From Pseudomonas sp. FP198 (GTDB lineage Bacteria; Pseudomonadota; Gammaproteobacteria; Pseudomonadales; Pseudomonadaceae): a stretch of DNA of 64,000 nt. How positions within the stretch are numbered: position 1 is the first letter of the stretch; each line of letters begins with the position of its first letter. Shown piece by piece: positions 1 through 10,727 of this stretch. The translations under genes were made by a program, and so were the position numbers. The DNA lies in contig NZ_CP117452.1 in the NCBI RefSeq assembly GCF_030687895.1, positions 1,071,501-1,135,500 on the forward strand. Reading direction: 5' to 3'. The notes beneath the pieces are model-generated. The model worked only from the letters and a program-made list of their open reading frames with translations, was not told the DNA's origin and ran no database searches.

Positions 1-1359
1 TTCCTGCCGGCGCCGTCGGCCACCGCGCAAAAATCCATGCTCGCCCAGTGGCTGGCCCTGAGCGGCATCGTCGCCCGCGGGCGTGGCGACCGGGAGGCCA
101 CGCTGCGCTATTGCACCGAAGCCCTGGAAAGCCTGCCGCAGAAACGCTATGGCCAGCGCCTGATGTGCTTGTCCACCCTGTCGAACCTGGCGATTGCCGA
201 CGGTGACCTGTGGCGCGCCCGCGCGCTGAACCGCGACTCCCTCGAACTGGCGCAGCGGGTCGGCAATCCGTTGTTCGAGGCGCTGGCCCATTACGATCGT
301 GCGCGGGTGTTGCAGGCGCGAGGGGAGATCCTGCGCGCGCTCGATGAAGTGAAGCAAGGGTTGCAGCGGCTGCATGGATTGTCGCCGCAACGGCTGTATG
401 CGGTGCGCGCGCGATTGGTGCTGTACGAGGGTTTCCTGTTGACGCTGCGCATGCAGTCCCAGGCCGGATTGACACGGCTGCAGGCCGGCCTGACCGAAGC
501 CCGGGCCTGCCGCGATATCAGCGTGTTGATCGGCCACTGCGTGATTGCCCGGGTCGAAGGCTATAACGGCGAATTCGCCCGGGCCTTCGCCGAGCTGGCC
601 GAGGCCGAGCGGCTGATGCACATCTGGGATGTGCCACCGGTCTACTACCTGGCGATGATTACCCTGGTCAAATGCGAGCTCTGGCTGGCCCAGGGCCGTA
701 CCGAGCTGGCCGAAGCCTGGCTGGCGCGGCTGGGCCAGACCTACACCGGCGAACGGGCCGCCGCGCCACCGGAATTCCACCCGCAGTTGCCGTTGCATGT
801 CGAGCTGCAGCAGGCGTTGCTGGAATCCATAAAGGGCCAACCGATGCAGGCCGAGGGGCGCCTCGATGCCTTGCTTGAGCACGCCCAGCAAACCGGGCGG
901 CAGATGCTCAGTGTGATGGTGCTCAACCAGAAGGTGGCCTTGCTGCTGCGCCTGGGCCGCGAACCCGAGGCCCGCAGCACCCTGGCCCAGGCGTTCGATG
1001 CCGCCATCGGCGGCGTGTTGCAGCCTTTCGAATGGTTGTTTCGGGAGCATCGTGAATGGTTGCGCGAACAGTTGCTGCACGCGCCGCCCAGCGACGTGCG
1101 TCAGCACTTGCTCGAATGCTTGCCGTCGGCCGCGACGCCAGCGATCGAACCCTCGGTCCCGGTCGAAACCCTCAGCAGCCGCGAGAGGGCAGTGCTGCAG
1201 CTGATCGCCCAGGGCTGTTCCAACCAGGAAATAAGCGAGCAGTTGTTCATCTCGCTGCACACGGTAAAAACCCATGCCAGCCATATCAACAGCAAACTCG
1301 GGGTCGAACGCCGCACCCAGGCCGTGGCGCGGGCGAAGGCCTTGGGGTTGTTGGGCTGA
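1..1359 (+). CDS. LuxR-family transcriptional regulator, MalT-like (5' end outside window)
   Basis: The frame is open from base 1, so the gene starts upstream and only its C-terminal ~450 residues are seen. Most of this is alpha-helical, Ala/Leu/Arg-rich repeat sequence of the TPR type found in MalT-like (LAL) regulators. The last ~60 residues form a LuxR/GerE helix-turn-helix beginning LSSRERAVLQLIAQG, with the recognition-helix motif LFISLHTVKTHASHI. Such proteins usually carry an N-terminal STAND ATPase that senses an inducer; that part is not visible, so ligand and targets are unknown. It ends at TGA, followed directly by a REP-type repeat. Confidence 0.85.
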   Translation, partial: FLPAPSATAQKSMLAQWLALSGIVARGRGDREATLRYCTEALESLPQKRYGQRLMCLSTLSNLAIADGDLWRARALNRDSLELAQRVGNPLFEALAHYDRARVLQARGEILRALDEVKQGLQRLHGLSPQRLYAVRARLVLYEGFLLTLRMQSQAGLTRLQAGLTEARACRDISVLIGHCVIARVEGYNGEFARAFAELAEAERLMHIWDVPPVYYLAMITLVKCELWLAQGRTELAEAWLARLGQTYTGERAAAPPEFHPQLPLHVELQQALLESIKGQPMQAEGRLDALLEHAQQTGRQMLSVMVLNQKVALLLRLGREPEARSTLAQAFDAAIGGVLQPFEWLFREHREWLREQLLHAPPSDVRQHLLECLPSAATPAIEPSVPVETLSSRERAVLQLIAQGCSNQEISEQLFISLHTVKTHASHINSKLGVERRTQAVARAKALGLLG

Positions 1360-1374
1360 GTTCTTTACTTGACC

Positions 1375-1488
1375 CGTGGCGAGGGAGCTTGCTCCCGCTG
1401 GGGCGCGAAGCGGCCCTGAGACCTGACAGCGCGGTGTGGCAAGCTATGAGTTGCTCCGCAACTCAGCGGGGATAAATCCCCTCGCCAC
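1375..1488. repeat. Pseudomonas intergenic palindromic repeat pair
   Basis: GTGGCGAGGGAGCTTGCTCCC is followed about 70 bases later by the inverted module GGGGATAAATCCCCTCGCCAC. This two-arm element recurs in at least seven intergenic places in the window. Here it fills the gap between the LuxR-type regulator and the methyltransferase gene. Confidence 0.8.
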
Positions 1489-1523
1489 AAAAGCCAATGA
1501 GCGTGAGCCAAGGAACCACTTGA

Positions 1524-2024
1524 ATGCTGCCCCTGTACCAAACCATCCAATCCCCCGTAGGCGAGCTGATCCTTGTCGCCCGCGGCACGAAGCTGGCGGC
1601 CATCCTGTGGCAGAACGAGCGGCTCAATCGGGTGCGCCTCGGACCGTTGGAGCCGGACAGTGATCATCCGACACTCAAGGAAACCGAGCGTCAACTGCTG
1701 GAATATTTCTCTGGCCAACGCCGCCGTTTCGAACTGGAACTGGATTTCGCCGGCACCGACTTCCAGGTGCGGGTCTGGCAGGCTCTGCTGACCATCCCGT
1801 TCGGCGAAACCCGCAGCTATCGCGACATTGCCATCCAGATCGGCCAACCGACCGCGACGCGCGCGGTCGGTGCCGCCAACGGACGCAATCCCATCTCGAT
1901 CATCGCGCCCTGCCATCGGGTCATCGGCACCTCCGGCAGCCTCACCGGTTTTGCCGGCGGCCTTGCCGCCAAACAGTTCCTGCTGAGCCTCGAAGGCCAA
2001 CAGAGCCTGCAACTGACGTTCTGA
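1524..2024 (+). CDS. ogt: Methylated-DNA--[protein]-cysteine S-methyltransferase
   Basis: 166 aa, the usual length for Ogt. The active-site motif PCHRVIG (acceptor Cys130) is intact. It is preceded by the DNA-binding helix segment SYRDIAIQIGQPTATRAVG and the Asn-Gly turn AANGRNP. The enzyme directly reverses O6-alkylguanine or O4-alkylthymine by transferring the alkyl group to its own cysteine, in a suicidal reaction. It lacks the Ada N-terminal zinc/DNA-binding domain, so it is a stand-alone repair protein. It is flanked by repeats and appears monocistronic. Confidence 0.93.
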   Translation: MLPLYQTIQSPVGELILVARGTKLAAILWQNERLNRVRLGPLEPDSDHPTLKETERQLLEYFSGQRRRFELELDFAGTDFQVRVWQALLTIPFGETRSYRDIAIQIGQPTATRAVGAANGRNPISIIAPCHRVIGTSGSLTGFAGGLAAKQFLLSLEGQQSLQLTF

Positions 2025-2042
2025 ACCCTGACCCTGCCCAAT

Positions 2043-2077
2043 CCCTGTAGCAGCGAGCCTGCTCGCGAAAGTAGCCG
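2043..2077. repeat. Short REP element
   Basis: CTGTAGCAGCGAGCCTGCTC followed by GCGAAAG is a degenerate single copy of the GTGGGAGCGAGC...GCTCGCGAA REP family. It lies between the convergent ogt and PhoD-like genes. Confidence 0.6.
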
Positions 2078-2078
2078 T

Positions 2079-3986
2079 TCAGCTCAAGGGCGACTTCGGC
2101 GCGAGCATGCGCGTGGGCGGCTTGCCGTTGGCGTTGTGCTGGTAGATCTGCGCCGGTTGCCCCTGTTCGTTGAAAAACACCTGGCCGATCCCCGCCGAGT
2201 TCCACAGCCGTTCCCCGGCTTCGGCGTGTTCCGGGACATGGGGGACGATGCGCATGCTGCGGCGCTTGGTGAACCAGTTCAACGGCGAGCGGGGTGAATA
2301 GAGCCAGCGGTTCAGGCGATCGAACCATTCCAGCAGCGCCGGCGGGAACTCGTTCTTGATACCGCTGCTGGTGATCTGCCAGACCCGTGGGCCGCCCTTG
2401 CGGTGCGGGATCAGCACCTCATAGACGAAGGAATAATGCACATCGCCGGACAACACCACGTAGCTTCCGGGCGTGCGCGAGTGGCGGAAAATATTCAGGA
2501 TCACCTGGGCCGCGCCACGGTGGGCCATCCAGTTCTCCGCATCCACCAACAGCGGGTAGCCGCACCAGCTGAACAGCCGCTGCACGGTCTCGATCAGCTT
2601 GACGCCAAAGATCGGCGCCGGCGAGACGATGATCGCCGAGGGATGGTCCAGCAGTTCCTGCTGCAGTTCGCTCAGGGCTTCCCAGTCCAGCAGGCCCGAC
2701 GGCTGCTTGAGGCTGTTCTCGCTGCGCCAGCGACGGGTGCGGGTGTCGAGCACCACCAACGCCGGCGTGCTCGGCAACACGTAATGCCATTGCTGGAAAC
2801 CGAGCAGGGTGTCGATCAACGCATCCTGGGGCCCGCTGTCGATGTAGCGGTCCCGGGCGGTGTCGCTCAAGGCCATGGTCTGCTCGATCACTTCGCCAAA
2901 GGCATCCGGGTTGTTGCCCCAGCCTTGGCAGAGCAGGTAGGCGATCAGCGCGTTGCCGATGATGCGTTTGGAGAAGGGATGGCCGTAGGCCGTTTCCTCC
3001 CATTGCGCGGACAGATTCCAGTCATCGGTGATGTCGTGATCGTCGAAAATCATCAGGCACGACAGATGGGCAAACACCCGTGCCACGCCATCCAGCCCAG
3101 TCTTGAATGCCTCGATGCGCTGCTGTTCAAGGTCGTAGCGCTGGCGCCGTTCGGCGGTCAATTCAGGCGGTTGTGGATCGATCAGCGTCCACGGCACGGG
3201 CGACCACACCAGCAGGTACATTGCCATGACTTCGGCGAAGGTCACCAGATGGTTGTCGGCGCTGCTGCTGGTGAAGATCGGCTTGCGCGCCCCGCCGAAA
3301 AAGCGTTCGCGCAGAGTTTCGTTGCTCTCCAGTGCCGGTAACAGATCCGCGCGGTGATAATAACTGGCCGGGTGTTGGTAGAGTCTGGCGCTGTCCTCCA
3401 CCACCGCACCTTCCAGGCACTCCTCGAACAGGCCCAAGCGCTCGATCAGGGCATGAATCGCCCGCAACATCGGCCCGGCGACATCGTCGGCGTACACCTG
3501 GTCGCCGCTCATCATCAGCAATGCCGGACGCTGTTCGGGAGACTGCGCCAACAAGCGATCGACACAGAGCAGACCATCATTGGCCGGGTAATGAGGCTTG
3601 CGGCAGGAGCCGTGGACCAGCTGTTCGATACGCGAATGCAGCATGAAGCTCGGACGTCTGCCATCGCCATACAACAGATGCGGCGCCCACTCGGCGATGG
3701 GGGCGCCGTCCACCAGCAGGTCGTAGTCAATCGCCACGTCCTGGGGCAGGGGCATATCGAGTGTCACATCGATCAAATGCACAAACGCTCGTTGCCCCAC
3801 CGGCACCACGGTGCAGCGCGACGCATCCAGCGCCAGGTCGCCGACGCCGTCGATACTCAGCGTCAACACCAACGCTCGTGTCCCCACCAGCCACATCACC
3901 AGCCGCGTCGGCTCCAGTCGTCGCAAGAGCGGGCCGACAAGGACGGGGGGGAGGGTGATCGGGGTATCGGAAGGGGCCGGCAACAT
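2079..3986 (-). CDS. Alkaline phosphatase D (PhoD)-like metallophosphatase family protein
   Basis: 635 aa. The metal-site motifs of the PhoD/calcineurin-like fold are visible: SGDQVYADD in the first third, IFDDHDITDDWN in the middle and LSGDVHYSF near the end. There is an N-terminal beta-rich segment of about 110 residues and no signal peptide or Tat motif, so the protein is probably cytoplasmic. That distinguishes it from the secreted PhoD phosphodiesterases. It is monocistronic and convergent with ogt. The substrate is not evident. Confidence 0.85.
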   Translation of the reverse strand: MLPAPSDTPITLPPVLVGPLLRRLEPTRLVMWLVGTRALVLTLSIDGVGDLALDASRCTVVPVGQRAFVHLIDVTLDMPLPQDVAIDYDLLVDGAPIAEWAPHLLYGDGRRPSFMLHSRIEQLVHGSCRKPHYPANDGLLCVDRLLAQSPEQRPALLMMSGDQVYADDVAGPMLRAIHALIERLGLFEECLEGAVVEDSARLYQHPASYYHRADLLPALESNETLRERFFGGARKPIFTSSSADNHLVTFAEVMAMYLLVWSPVPWTLIDPQPPELTAERRQRYDLEQQRIEAFKTGLDGVARVFAHLSCLMIFDDHDITDDWNLSAQWEETAYGHPFSKRIIGNALIAYLLCQGWGNNPDAFGEVIEQTMALSDTARDRYIDSGPQDALIDTLLGFQQWHYVLPSTPALVVLDTRTRRWRSENSLKQPSGLLDWEALSELQQELLDHPSAIIVSPAPIFGVKLIETVQRLFSWCGYPLLVDAENWMAHRGAAQVILNIFRHSRTPGSYVVLSGDVHYSFVYEVLIPHRKGGPRVWQITSSGIKNEFPPALLEWFDRLNRWLYSPRSPLNWFTKRRSMRIVPHVPEHAEAGERLWNSAGIGQVFFNEQGQPAQIYQHNANGKPPTRMLAPKSPLS

Positions 3987-4117
3987 GCGTGGGAAAAGCT
4001 CTGCTTCAGAATAAAGCAGGGATCATAACGCATGCGCACGCTGGGAGGGGGCATGCGCACCTGCGGCAATGGAGCATTGCTCCCTCACCACAGGGCGGTA
4101 TGTTCAGCTCGGAATAA

Positions 4118-5401
4118 TCAGCTCATCCCCAACCAGTTAGGCAGCGCGAGCGAGATCCACGGTACATAGGTAATCAGCACCAGGAACGCCAGCAGAATCA
4201 TCAGCCACGGCATGGCTGCACGGATGGTGGCCGTCAGCGACATGCCGGTCACCGCCGAAGTGACGAACAGATTCAAGCCCACCGGCGGCGTGATCAGCCC
4301 GATCTCCAGGTTCACCACCATGATGATCCCCAAGTGGATCGGGTCGATGCCCAGCTTCATGGCGATAGGGAACAGGATCGGCGCCAGGATCAGGATGATC
4401 GCCGACGGCTCCATGAACGCACCGGCAATCAGCAGCACAATGTTGACCACCAGCAGGAACGTTACTGGCGTCAGCCCGGCCTCGATCACCCACGCAGTGA
4501 TTTGCTGCGGCAGTTGCTCGGTGGTCAGCACGTGGGCGAAGAGCATGGCGTTGGCGATGATGAACATCAGCATGATGCTCAGCTTGGCCGACTCCAGCAG
4601 CACCTTGGGGGTTTCGCGGAACGTCAGGTCCTTGTAGACGAACAGCGCGATAAACGCTGAGTAGACCGCCGCCACTGCTGCTGCTTCGGTGGGTGTGAAC
4701 ATCCCCGAATAGATCCCGCCGAGGATGATGACCATCAGCAGCAAGCCCCAGATCGCCTGGCGTGCCGTGCTCAGCCATTCCCGCAGCGTCGCCCGAGGCA
4801 TCGCCGGGAGTTTTTTCTTAACCGCGACGATATAGATCGCCACCATCAAGAAGAAACCCAGTAGCAGGCCCGGTATCACACCGGCCATGAACAGTTTGCC
4901 TACCGAGGTTTCGGTCGCGGCGGCATACACCACCATGACGATCGACGGCGGAATCAGGATGCCCAGGGTCCCGGCGTTGCAGACGATACCGGCACCAAAC
5001 GCCTGCGGATAACCTGAGCGCACCATGCCGGCGATGGCAATCGAACCCACCGCTGCCACCGTCGCGGGACTGGAACCGGACAACGCGGCAAACAGCATGC
5101 ACGCCAGCACCGCCGCAATCGCCAGGCCACCGCGGACGTGTCCGACGCAGGCGTTGGCAAAGTCGATCAACCGTCGCGCCACGCCACCTGTGGTCATGAA
5201 CGCACCGGCCAGCAGGAAGAACGGAATCGCCAGTAGGGTGTAGTGCTCGGATGTCTCGAACAGCTTGATTGCCAGGGAGCGCACGGAGTCGGGGCTGAAG
5301 AAGATGATCGTCAGCGAACCGGCCAGCCCGAGGGAAATGGCGATGGGCACGCCAATGAACATCAGCACGAACAGCGCGAGAAAGAGGAAGGCAATGGTCA
5401 T
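4118..5401 (-). CDS. dctM: TRAP transporter large permease (DctM family)
   Basis: 427 aa, very hydrophobic, with about 12 predicted membrane segments and the long Gly/Ile/Pro-rich stretches typical of DctM (for example IGLITPPVGLNLFVTSA). It forms the sodium-coupled transmembrane channel of a tripartite ATP-independent periplasmic transporter. Its start overlaps the stop of the small permease gene by four bases (ATGA-type junction at 5398-5401), so the two are translationally coupled. Confidence 0.93.
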   Translation of the reverse strand: MTIAFLFLALFVLMFIGVPIAISLGLAGSLTIIFFSPDSVRSLAIKLFETSEHYTLLAIPFFLLAGAFMTTGGVARRLIDFANACVGHVRGGLAIAAVLACMLFAALSGSSPATVAAVGSIAIAGMVRSGYPQAFGAGIVCNAGTLGILIPPSIVMVVYAAATETSVGKLFMAGVIPGLLLGFFLMVAIYIVAVKKKLPAMPRATLREWLSTARQAIWGLLLMVIILGGIYSGMFTPTEAAAVAAVYSAFIALFVYKDLTFRETPKVLLESAKLSIMLMFIIANAMLFAHVLTTEQLPQQITAWVIEAGLTPVTFLLVVNIVLLIAGAFMEPSAIILILAPILFPIAMKLGIDPIHLGIIMVVNLEIGLITPPVGLNLFVTSAVTGMSLTATIRAAMPWLMILLAFLVLITYVPWISLALPNWLGMS

Positions 5402-6039
5402 GGCTTGTCTTCCTCGATCTCGGTCAGTTTGATCGCTTCGGCCGCTTCATCGGCCAGCCCCAGGCCCGTCTGACGGTTCATCAGGATGCGCACCAGGATT
5501 TCCGCGAAGCGGATAAACACCAAGGCAAAACCTACTGGCACGATCAGCCCTACGTGCCATTGCATGATGCCGAAATGGCCGAGGTCTTCCGCGCCGATCT
5601 GGGCAATCATCAAGGTATTGATCCATTCGTAACTCGCTACGGCCAGCAACCCGGCGTAGGCCAGGCAGCACAGGCAGGCGATCACGCCGATAATGCGCTG
5701 CAGCGGTTTGCTCGCCAGTTTCACCAACGCGTCGACGCCGATGTGCCCGGCCGTGCGCACGCCATACGACAGGCCAAAGAAAATCAGCCAGCCAAACAGC
5801 GCCTTGGTCAGCGCGCTGCTCCAGGTCATGGCCTGGGCCATGCCCATGATGCCGTCGCCAATGGCGAACATCGGTTCGCTGGCGGCTGGCCAGTTATCGC
5901 CAAGGCTGTAGAACACTGCATAAAGGTTATTGAGGACCACGTAGACGAAAGTGACCAACGTCATGGCGGCCAGAAGGAAGGCAATGAAACCTTCCTCGAA
6001 ATGTTCCCAGGTGCGCCGAAGGGCGTTCATGGATGGCAT
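5398..6039 (-). CDS. dctQ: TRAP transporter small permease (DctQ family)
   Basis: 213 aa with four hydrophobic segments, the DctQ layout. It pairs with DctM and the periplasmic binding protein encoded just upstream. It is somewhat longer than minimal DctQ proteins because of an extended first loop. It lies 57 bases downstream of the first dctP paralogue, so the order is dctP-dctP-dctQ-dctM. Confidence 0.9.
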   Translation of the reverse strand: MPSMNALRRTWEHFEEGFIAFLLAAMTLVTFVYVVLNNLYAVFYSLGDNWPAASEPMFAIGDGIMGMAQAMTWSSALTKALFGWLIFFGLSYGVRTAGHIGVDALVKLASKPLQRIIGVIACLCCLAYAGLLAVASYEWINTLMIAQIGAEDLGHFGIMQWHVGLIVPVGFALVFIRFAEILVRILMNRQTGLGLADEAAEAIKLTEIEEDKP

Positions 6040-6096
6040 CTCCTGCAGGGAGGACGACAGGTCGGCGCTGCCACGGCGGCAGCGCCGACCAACCCA

Positions 6097-8288
<2,192 letters not shown>

Positions 8289-8410
8289 AGCAAAAAGTGC
8301 GGGCTGCCGGAAAGTTGCGGATCCTGAAGGAGAACCAGCCGCGCCTGTCAGGCTTGGGCTCCGGGATCACTGGACAGGACGTTTCAAAAAACTCAACAAG
8401 GGACTCAACA

Positions 8411-8782
8411 ATGATCGACTTCAACAACAAAGGCTTCTTCAAGCTCAAGCAAAACAACGAGTACGCCGAACGCGTCTCGGATCTGTTGCTGGACGGTGAA
8501 CAGGTGATCGACGCCTACAAGTCGATGCGCGATGGCGTGGTCTTCACCAACAAACGCATCATCGCGGTAAACGTGCAGGGCATCACCGGCAGCAAGAAGG
8601 ATTTCACCTCGCTGCCCTACAAGAATATCGTTGCGTACTCGGTGGAAACCTCCGGCACCTTCGATCTGGATTCCGAACTGGAGATTTATTTTTCGTCCTT
8701 GGGCAAGGTGAAGTTCGAGTTCACCGGCAAGACCGGCATCGTCGAAATCTCCAAGGTCATTTCCCGGCACCTTTTGGTCTGA
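8411..8782 (+). CDS. PH domain-containing protein (bacterial pleckstrin-like)
   Basis: 123 aa, starting at ATG 8411 (MIDFNNKGFFKL). The features that resemble the bacterial PH-domain family are DGVVFTNKRIIAVNVQG, the SLPYKNIVAYSVET strand and a C-terminal helix EISKVISRHLL. These are small cytoplasmic proteins of unknown role. The frame is open upstream to about 8297, but that part reads like shadow sequence. Confidence 0.8.
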   Translation: MIDFNNKGFFKLKQNNEYAERVSDLLLDGEQVIDAYKSMRDGVVFTNKRIIAVNVQGITGSKKDFTSLPYKNIVAYSVETSGTFDLDSELEIYFSSLGKVKFEFTGKTGIVEISKVISRHLLV

Positions 8783-8824
8783 GTCGATACAAGCGCACCC
8801 CGGCAGCGTAAGTCCCGCTGGAGC

Positions 8825-9241
8825 TCAAGGCTCCAGCGCCGGCCCCTTCAACTCGATCTGGTTGCCATCCGGGTCGAAGCAATAGATCGACCAGCCTTGC
8901 CCCTCCGCGCCATAGCGCATCTGTGCCTTCTCGACATCCAGCCCGGCTGCGCCCAGATGAGCGAGCAGGGCCTGTTCGTCAAACGGTTCGACGCGCAGGC
9001 AGAAGTGATCGACGTTGTGCCCCTGCCTGCCCGACGCCGCGCCACCCTGACGGCCGAGCGGCCCTTCGACATCCACCAGATCGATCATCGACGCACCGGC
9101 GCCGAGATGGACCAACCCCAGATCGTCCCGCCGCTTCTTCAGTTCGCAACCGAGCACCGAGGTGTAGAAGGCGAGGCTGCGCTCGATGTTCGTCACGCGC
9201 AGTACGACGTGGTCGATGCGCTCGATGGTGAAATTTTTCAT
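8825..9241 (-). CDS. VOC family protein (glyoxalase/bleomycin-resistance fold)
   Basis: 138 aa from MKNFTIERIDHVVLRV. Two beta-alpha-beta-beta-beta modules are visible. Candidate metal ligands are His in the N-terminal IDHVVLRV strand, His in NVDHFCLRV and Glu in NQIELKG. The fold supports lactoylglutathione-lyase, dioxygenase or antibiotic-sequestering functions, and the sequence alone does not choose between them. The gene is divergent from the dehydratase gene, with a 260-base shared upstream region. Confidence 0.85.
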   Translation of the reverse strand: MKNFTIERIDHVVLRVTNIERSLAFYTSVLGCELKKRRDDLGLVHLGAGASMIDLVDVEGPLGRQGGAASGRQGHNVDHFCLRVEPFDEQALLAHLGAAGLDVEKAQMRYGAEGQGWSIYCFDPDGNQIELKGPALEP

Positions 9242-9335
9242 ACCAGTCTCCACAAGGCGGGCATAAATGGGCCACGTCACTGTAGCCAGAATTCCCCAGG
9301 GGAAACGAGCCGATCATCAGCAAGGGCAAGCGGCG

Positions 9336-9353
9336 TGGTATGACGACATTTTA
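9336..9353. promoter_or_regulatory. GntR-type operator-like site, upstream copy
   Basis: TGGTATGACGACATTTTA repeats the core GTATGACGACAT of the perfect palindrome at 9456-9473. It lies between the VOC gene and the dehydratase gene, about 95 bases before the VOC start codon. A regulator could contact both copies. Confidence 0.4.
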
Positions 9354-9417
9354 AGTTGTCATCTTTCAAAAATAGAGCTTATCCGAAAAAAACCTCATAT
9401 TTACCTGAATGTAAGGG

Positions 9418-9447
9418 TTGACAGCTTGGAGTGACCGTACGAATAAT
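9418..9447 (+). promoter_or_regulatory. Sigma-70-like promoter of the dehydratase/ABC operon
   Basis: TTGACA at 9418-9423 and AATAAT at 9442-9447 are separated by 18 bases. The elements are close to consensus. The palindromic operator begins eight bases after the -10 box, so the expected transcription start would fall inside or just before it. Confidence 0.5.
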
Positions 9448-9455
9448 CCGCTACG

Positions 9456-9473
9456 TTGTATGACGACATACAA
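9456..9473. promoter_or_regulatory. Palindromic operator, probably for a FadR-type GntR regulator
   Basis: TTGTATGACGACATACAA has perfect 7-base arms, TTGTATG and CATACAA, around ACGA. FadR-subfamily regulators of sugar-acid genes bind palindromes of this type. Two such regulators are encoded at 17-18.5 kb, so one of them is the natural candidate. The position just downstream of the promoter suggests repression relieved by a ligand. Confidence 0.55.
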
Positions 9474-9503
9474 ATAAAAATAACCACACGGTGGCTCCTT
9501 CCT

Positions 9504-10658
9504 ATGAGAATCACAGGCGTTCACGTCGAAATCTTTTCCACCCCGTCGCGCCGCGCCCAGGACAGCGCCGGCCACGCCCATCCAGGCGACGAAGTCATGA
9601 TCAAGATGGCCCTGCTGCGCATCAGCTGCGACGATGGCTCGGAGGGTTACGCCTTCGGTACGCCCGAGTTGATTCGTCCACACATCATCGAATCGTTCGT
9701 GCGCAAGGTGCTGATCGGCCGCGACCCGATGGACCGTGAGAGCATCTGGCAAGACCTTGCGCACTGGCAGCGCGGCAGCGCCGGCCAGTTCACCGACCGC
9801 GCGCTGGCACTGGTCGAGCAAGCCTTGTGGGACTTGGCCGGGCGCAAGCTGAAGTTGCCGGTGCACAAGCTCATCGGCGGTTACCGTGACAAAGTCCTGG
9901 CCTACGGCTCGACCATGTGCGGCGACGATTTGCCAGGCGGTCTGTCGACGCCGGATGAGTACGGCCAGTTCGCCGAAAAGCTCGTCAAGCGCGGCTACAA
10001 GGCGATCAAGCTGCACACCTGGATGCCGCCGATTTCCTTCGCGCCGAATCCGCAAATGGACATCCAGGCCTGCGCCGCCGTGCGCGAGGCGGTCGGCCCG
10101 GACATCGCCCTGATGCTCGATGGCTATCACTGGTACAGCCGCATGGATGCACTGACCATCGGCAAGGCCCTGGAAAAACTCGATTTCGCCTGGTTCGAAG
10201 AACCGATGATGGAAGACTCCGCCGAGTCATATGCCTGGCTGGCCGCCAACCTGGACATCCCGGTGCTGGGCCCGGAAAGCATTGCCGGAAAATTCCACAG
10301 CCGCGCCAGTTGGGTGACGCAGAAGTCCTGTGACATCCTGCGCGCCGGCGTGGCTGGCGTCGGCGGTATCGGCCCTTGCCTGAAAGTGGCGCACCTGGCC
10401 GAGTCGTTCGGCATGGATTGCGAGGTCCACGGCAACGGCGCGGCGAACCTGGCGGTGGTGGGCGCGATCAGCAACTGCCGGTGGTACGAGCGCGGCCTGC
10501 TGCACCCGTTCCTCGATTACGAGGAAGTGCCGGCGCACCTCAACAGTATTGTCGACCCGATGGATACCGACGGTTACGTGCATCTGTCTGATCGGCCGGG
10601 GTTGGGCGAGGACATCAACTTCGCGTATATCGAAGCCAACACGTTGTCTCGACACTGA
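9504..10658 (+). CDS. Enolase-superfamily (mandelate racemase/muconate lactonizing) dehydratase-like enzyme
   Basis: 384 aa from MRITGVHVEIF. An N-terminal capping domain (residues 1-125) is followed by the TIM barrel. Catalytic residues of the mandelate racemase subgroup can be placed: KxH at K169/H171 (AIKLHTW), metal ligands D206, E232 and E258, and the Asp-His dyad D277 and H309 (CEVHGNG). Members abstract the alpha-proton of an acid, and many are sugar-acid dehydratases. The exact substrate cannot be read. Its location before an ABC importer and a KdgM-like porin supports uptake and dehydration of a sugar acid or uronate-type compound. Confidence 0.88.
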   Translation: MRITGVHVEIFSTPSRRAQDSAGHAHPGDEVMIKMALLRISCDDGSEGYAFGTPELIRPHIIESFVRKVLIGRDPMDRESIWQDLAHWQRGSAGQFTDRALALVEQALWDLAGRKLKLPVHKLIGGYRDKVLAYGSTMCGDDLPGGLSTPDEYGQFAEKLVKRGYKAIKLHTWMPPISFAPNPQMDIQACAAVREAVGPDIALMLDGYHWYSRMDALTIGKALEKLDFAWFEEPMMEDSAESYAWLAANLDIPVLGPESIAGKFHSRASWVTQKSCDILRAGVAGVGGIGPCLKVAHLAESFGMDCEVHGNGAANLAVVGAISNCRWYERGLLHPFLDYEEVPAHLNSIVDPMDTDGYVHLSDRPGLGEDINFAYIEANTLSRH

Positions 10659-10727
10659 TGGCGCACCGCGTCCGAGGCTGAGCGGCCCGGGCGACAAGTC
10701 TTTATAAATATAAGAAAGGACTGAACC

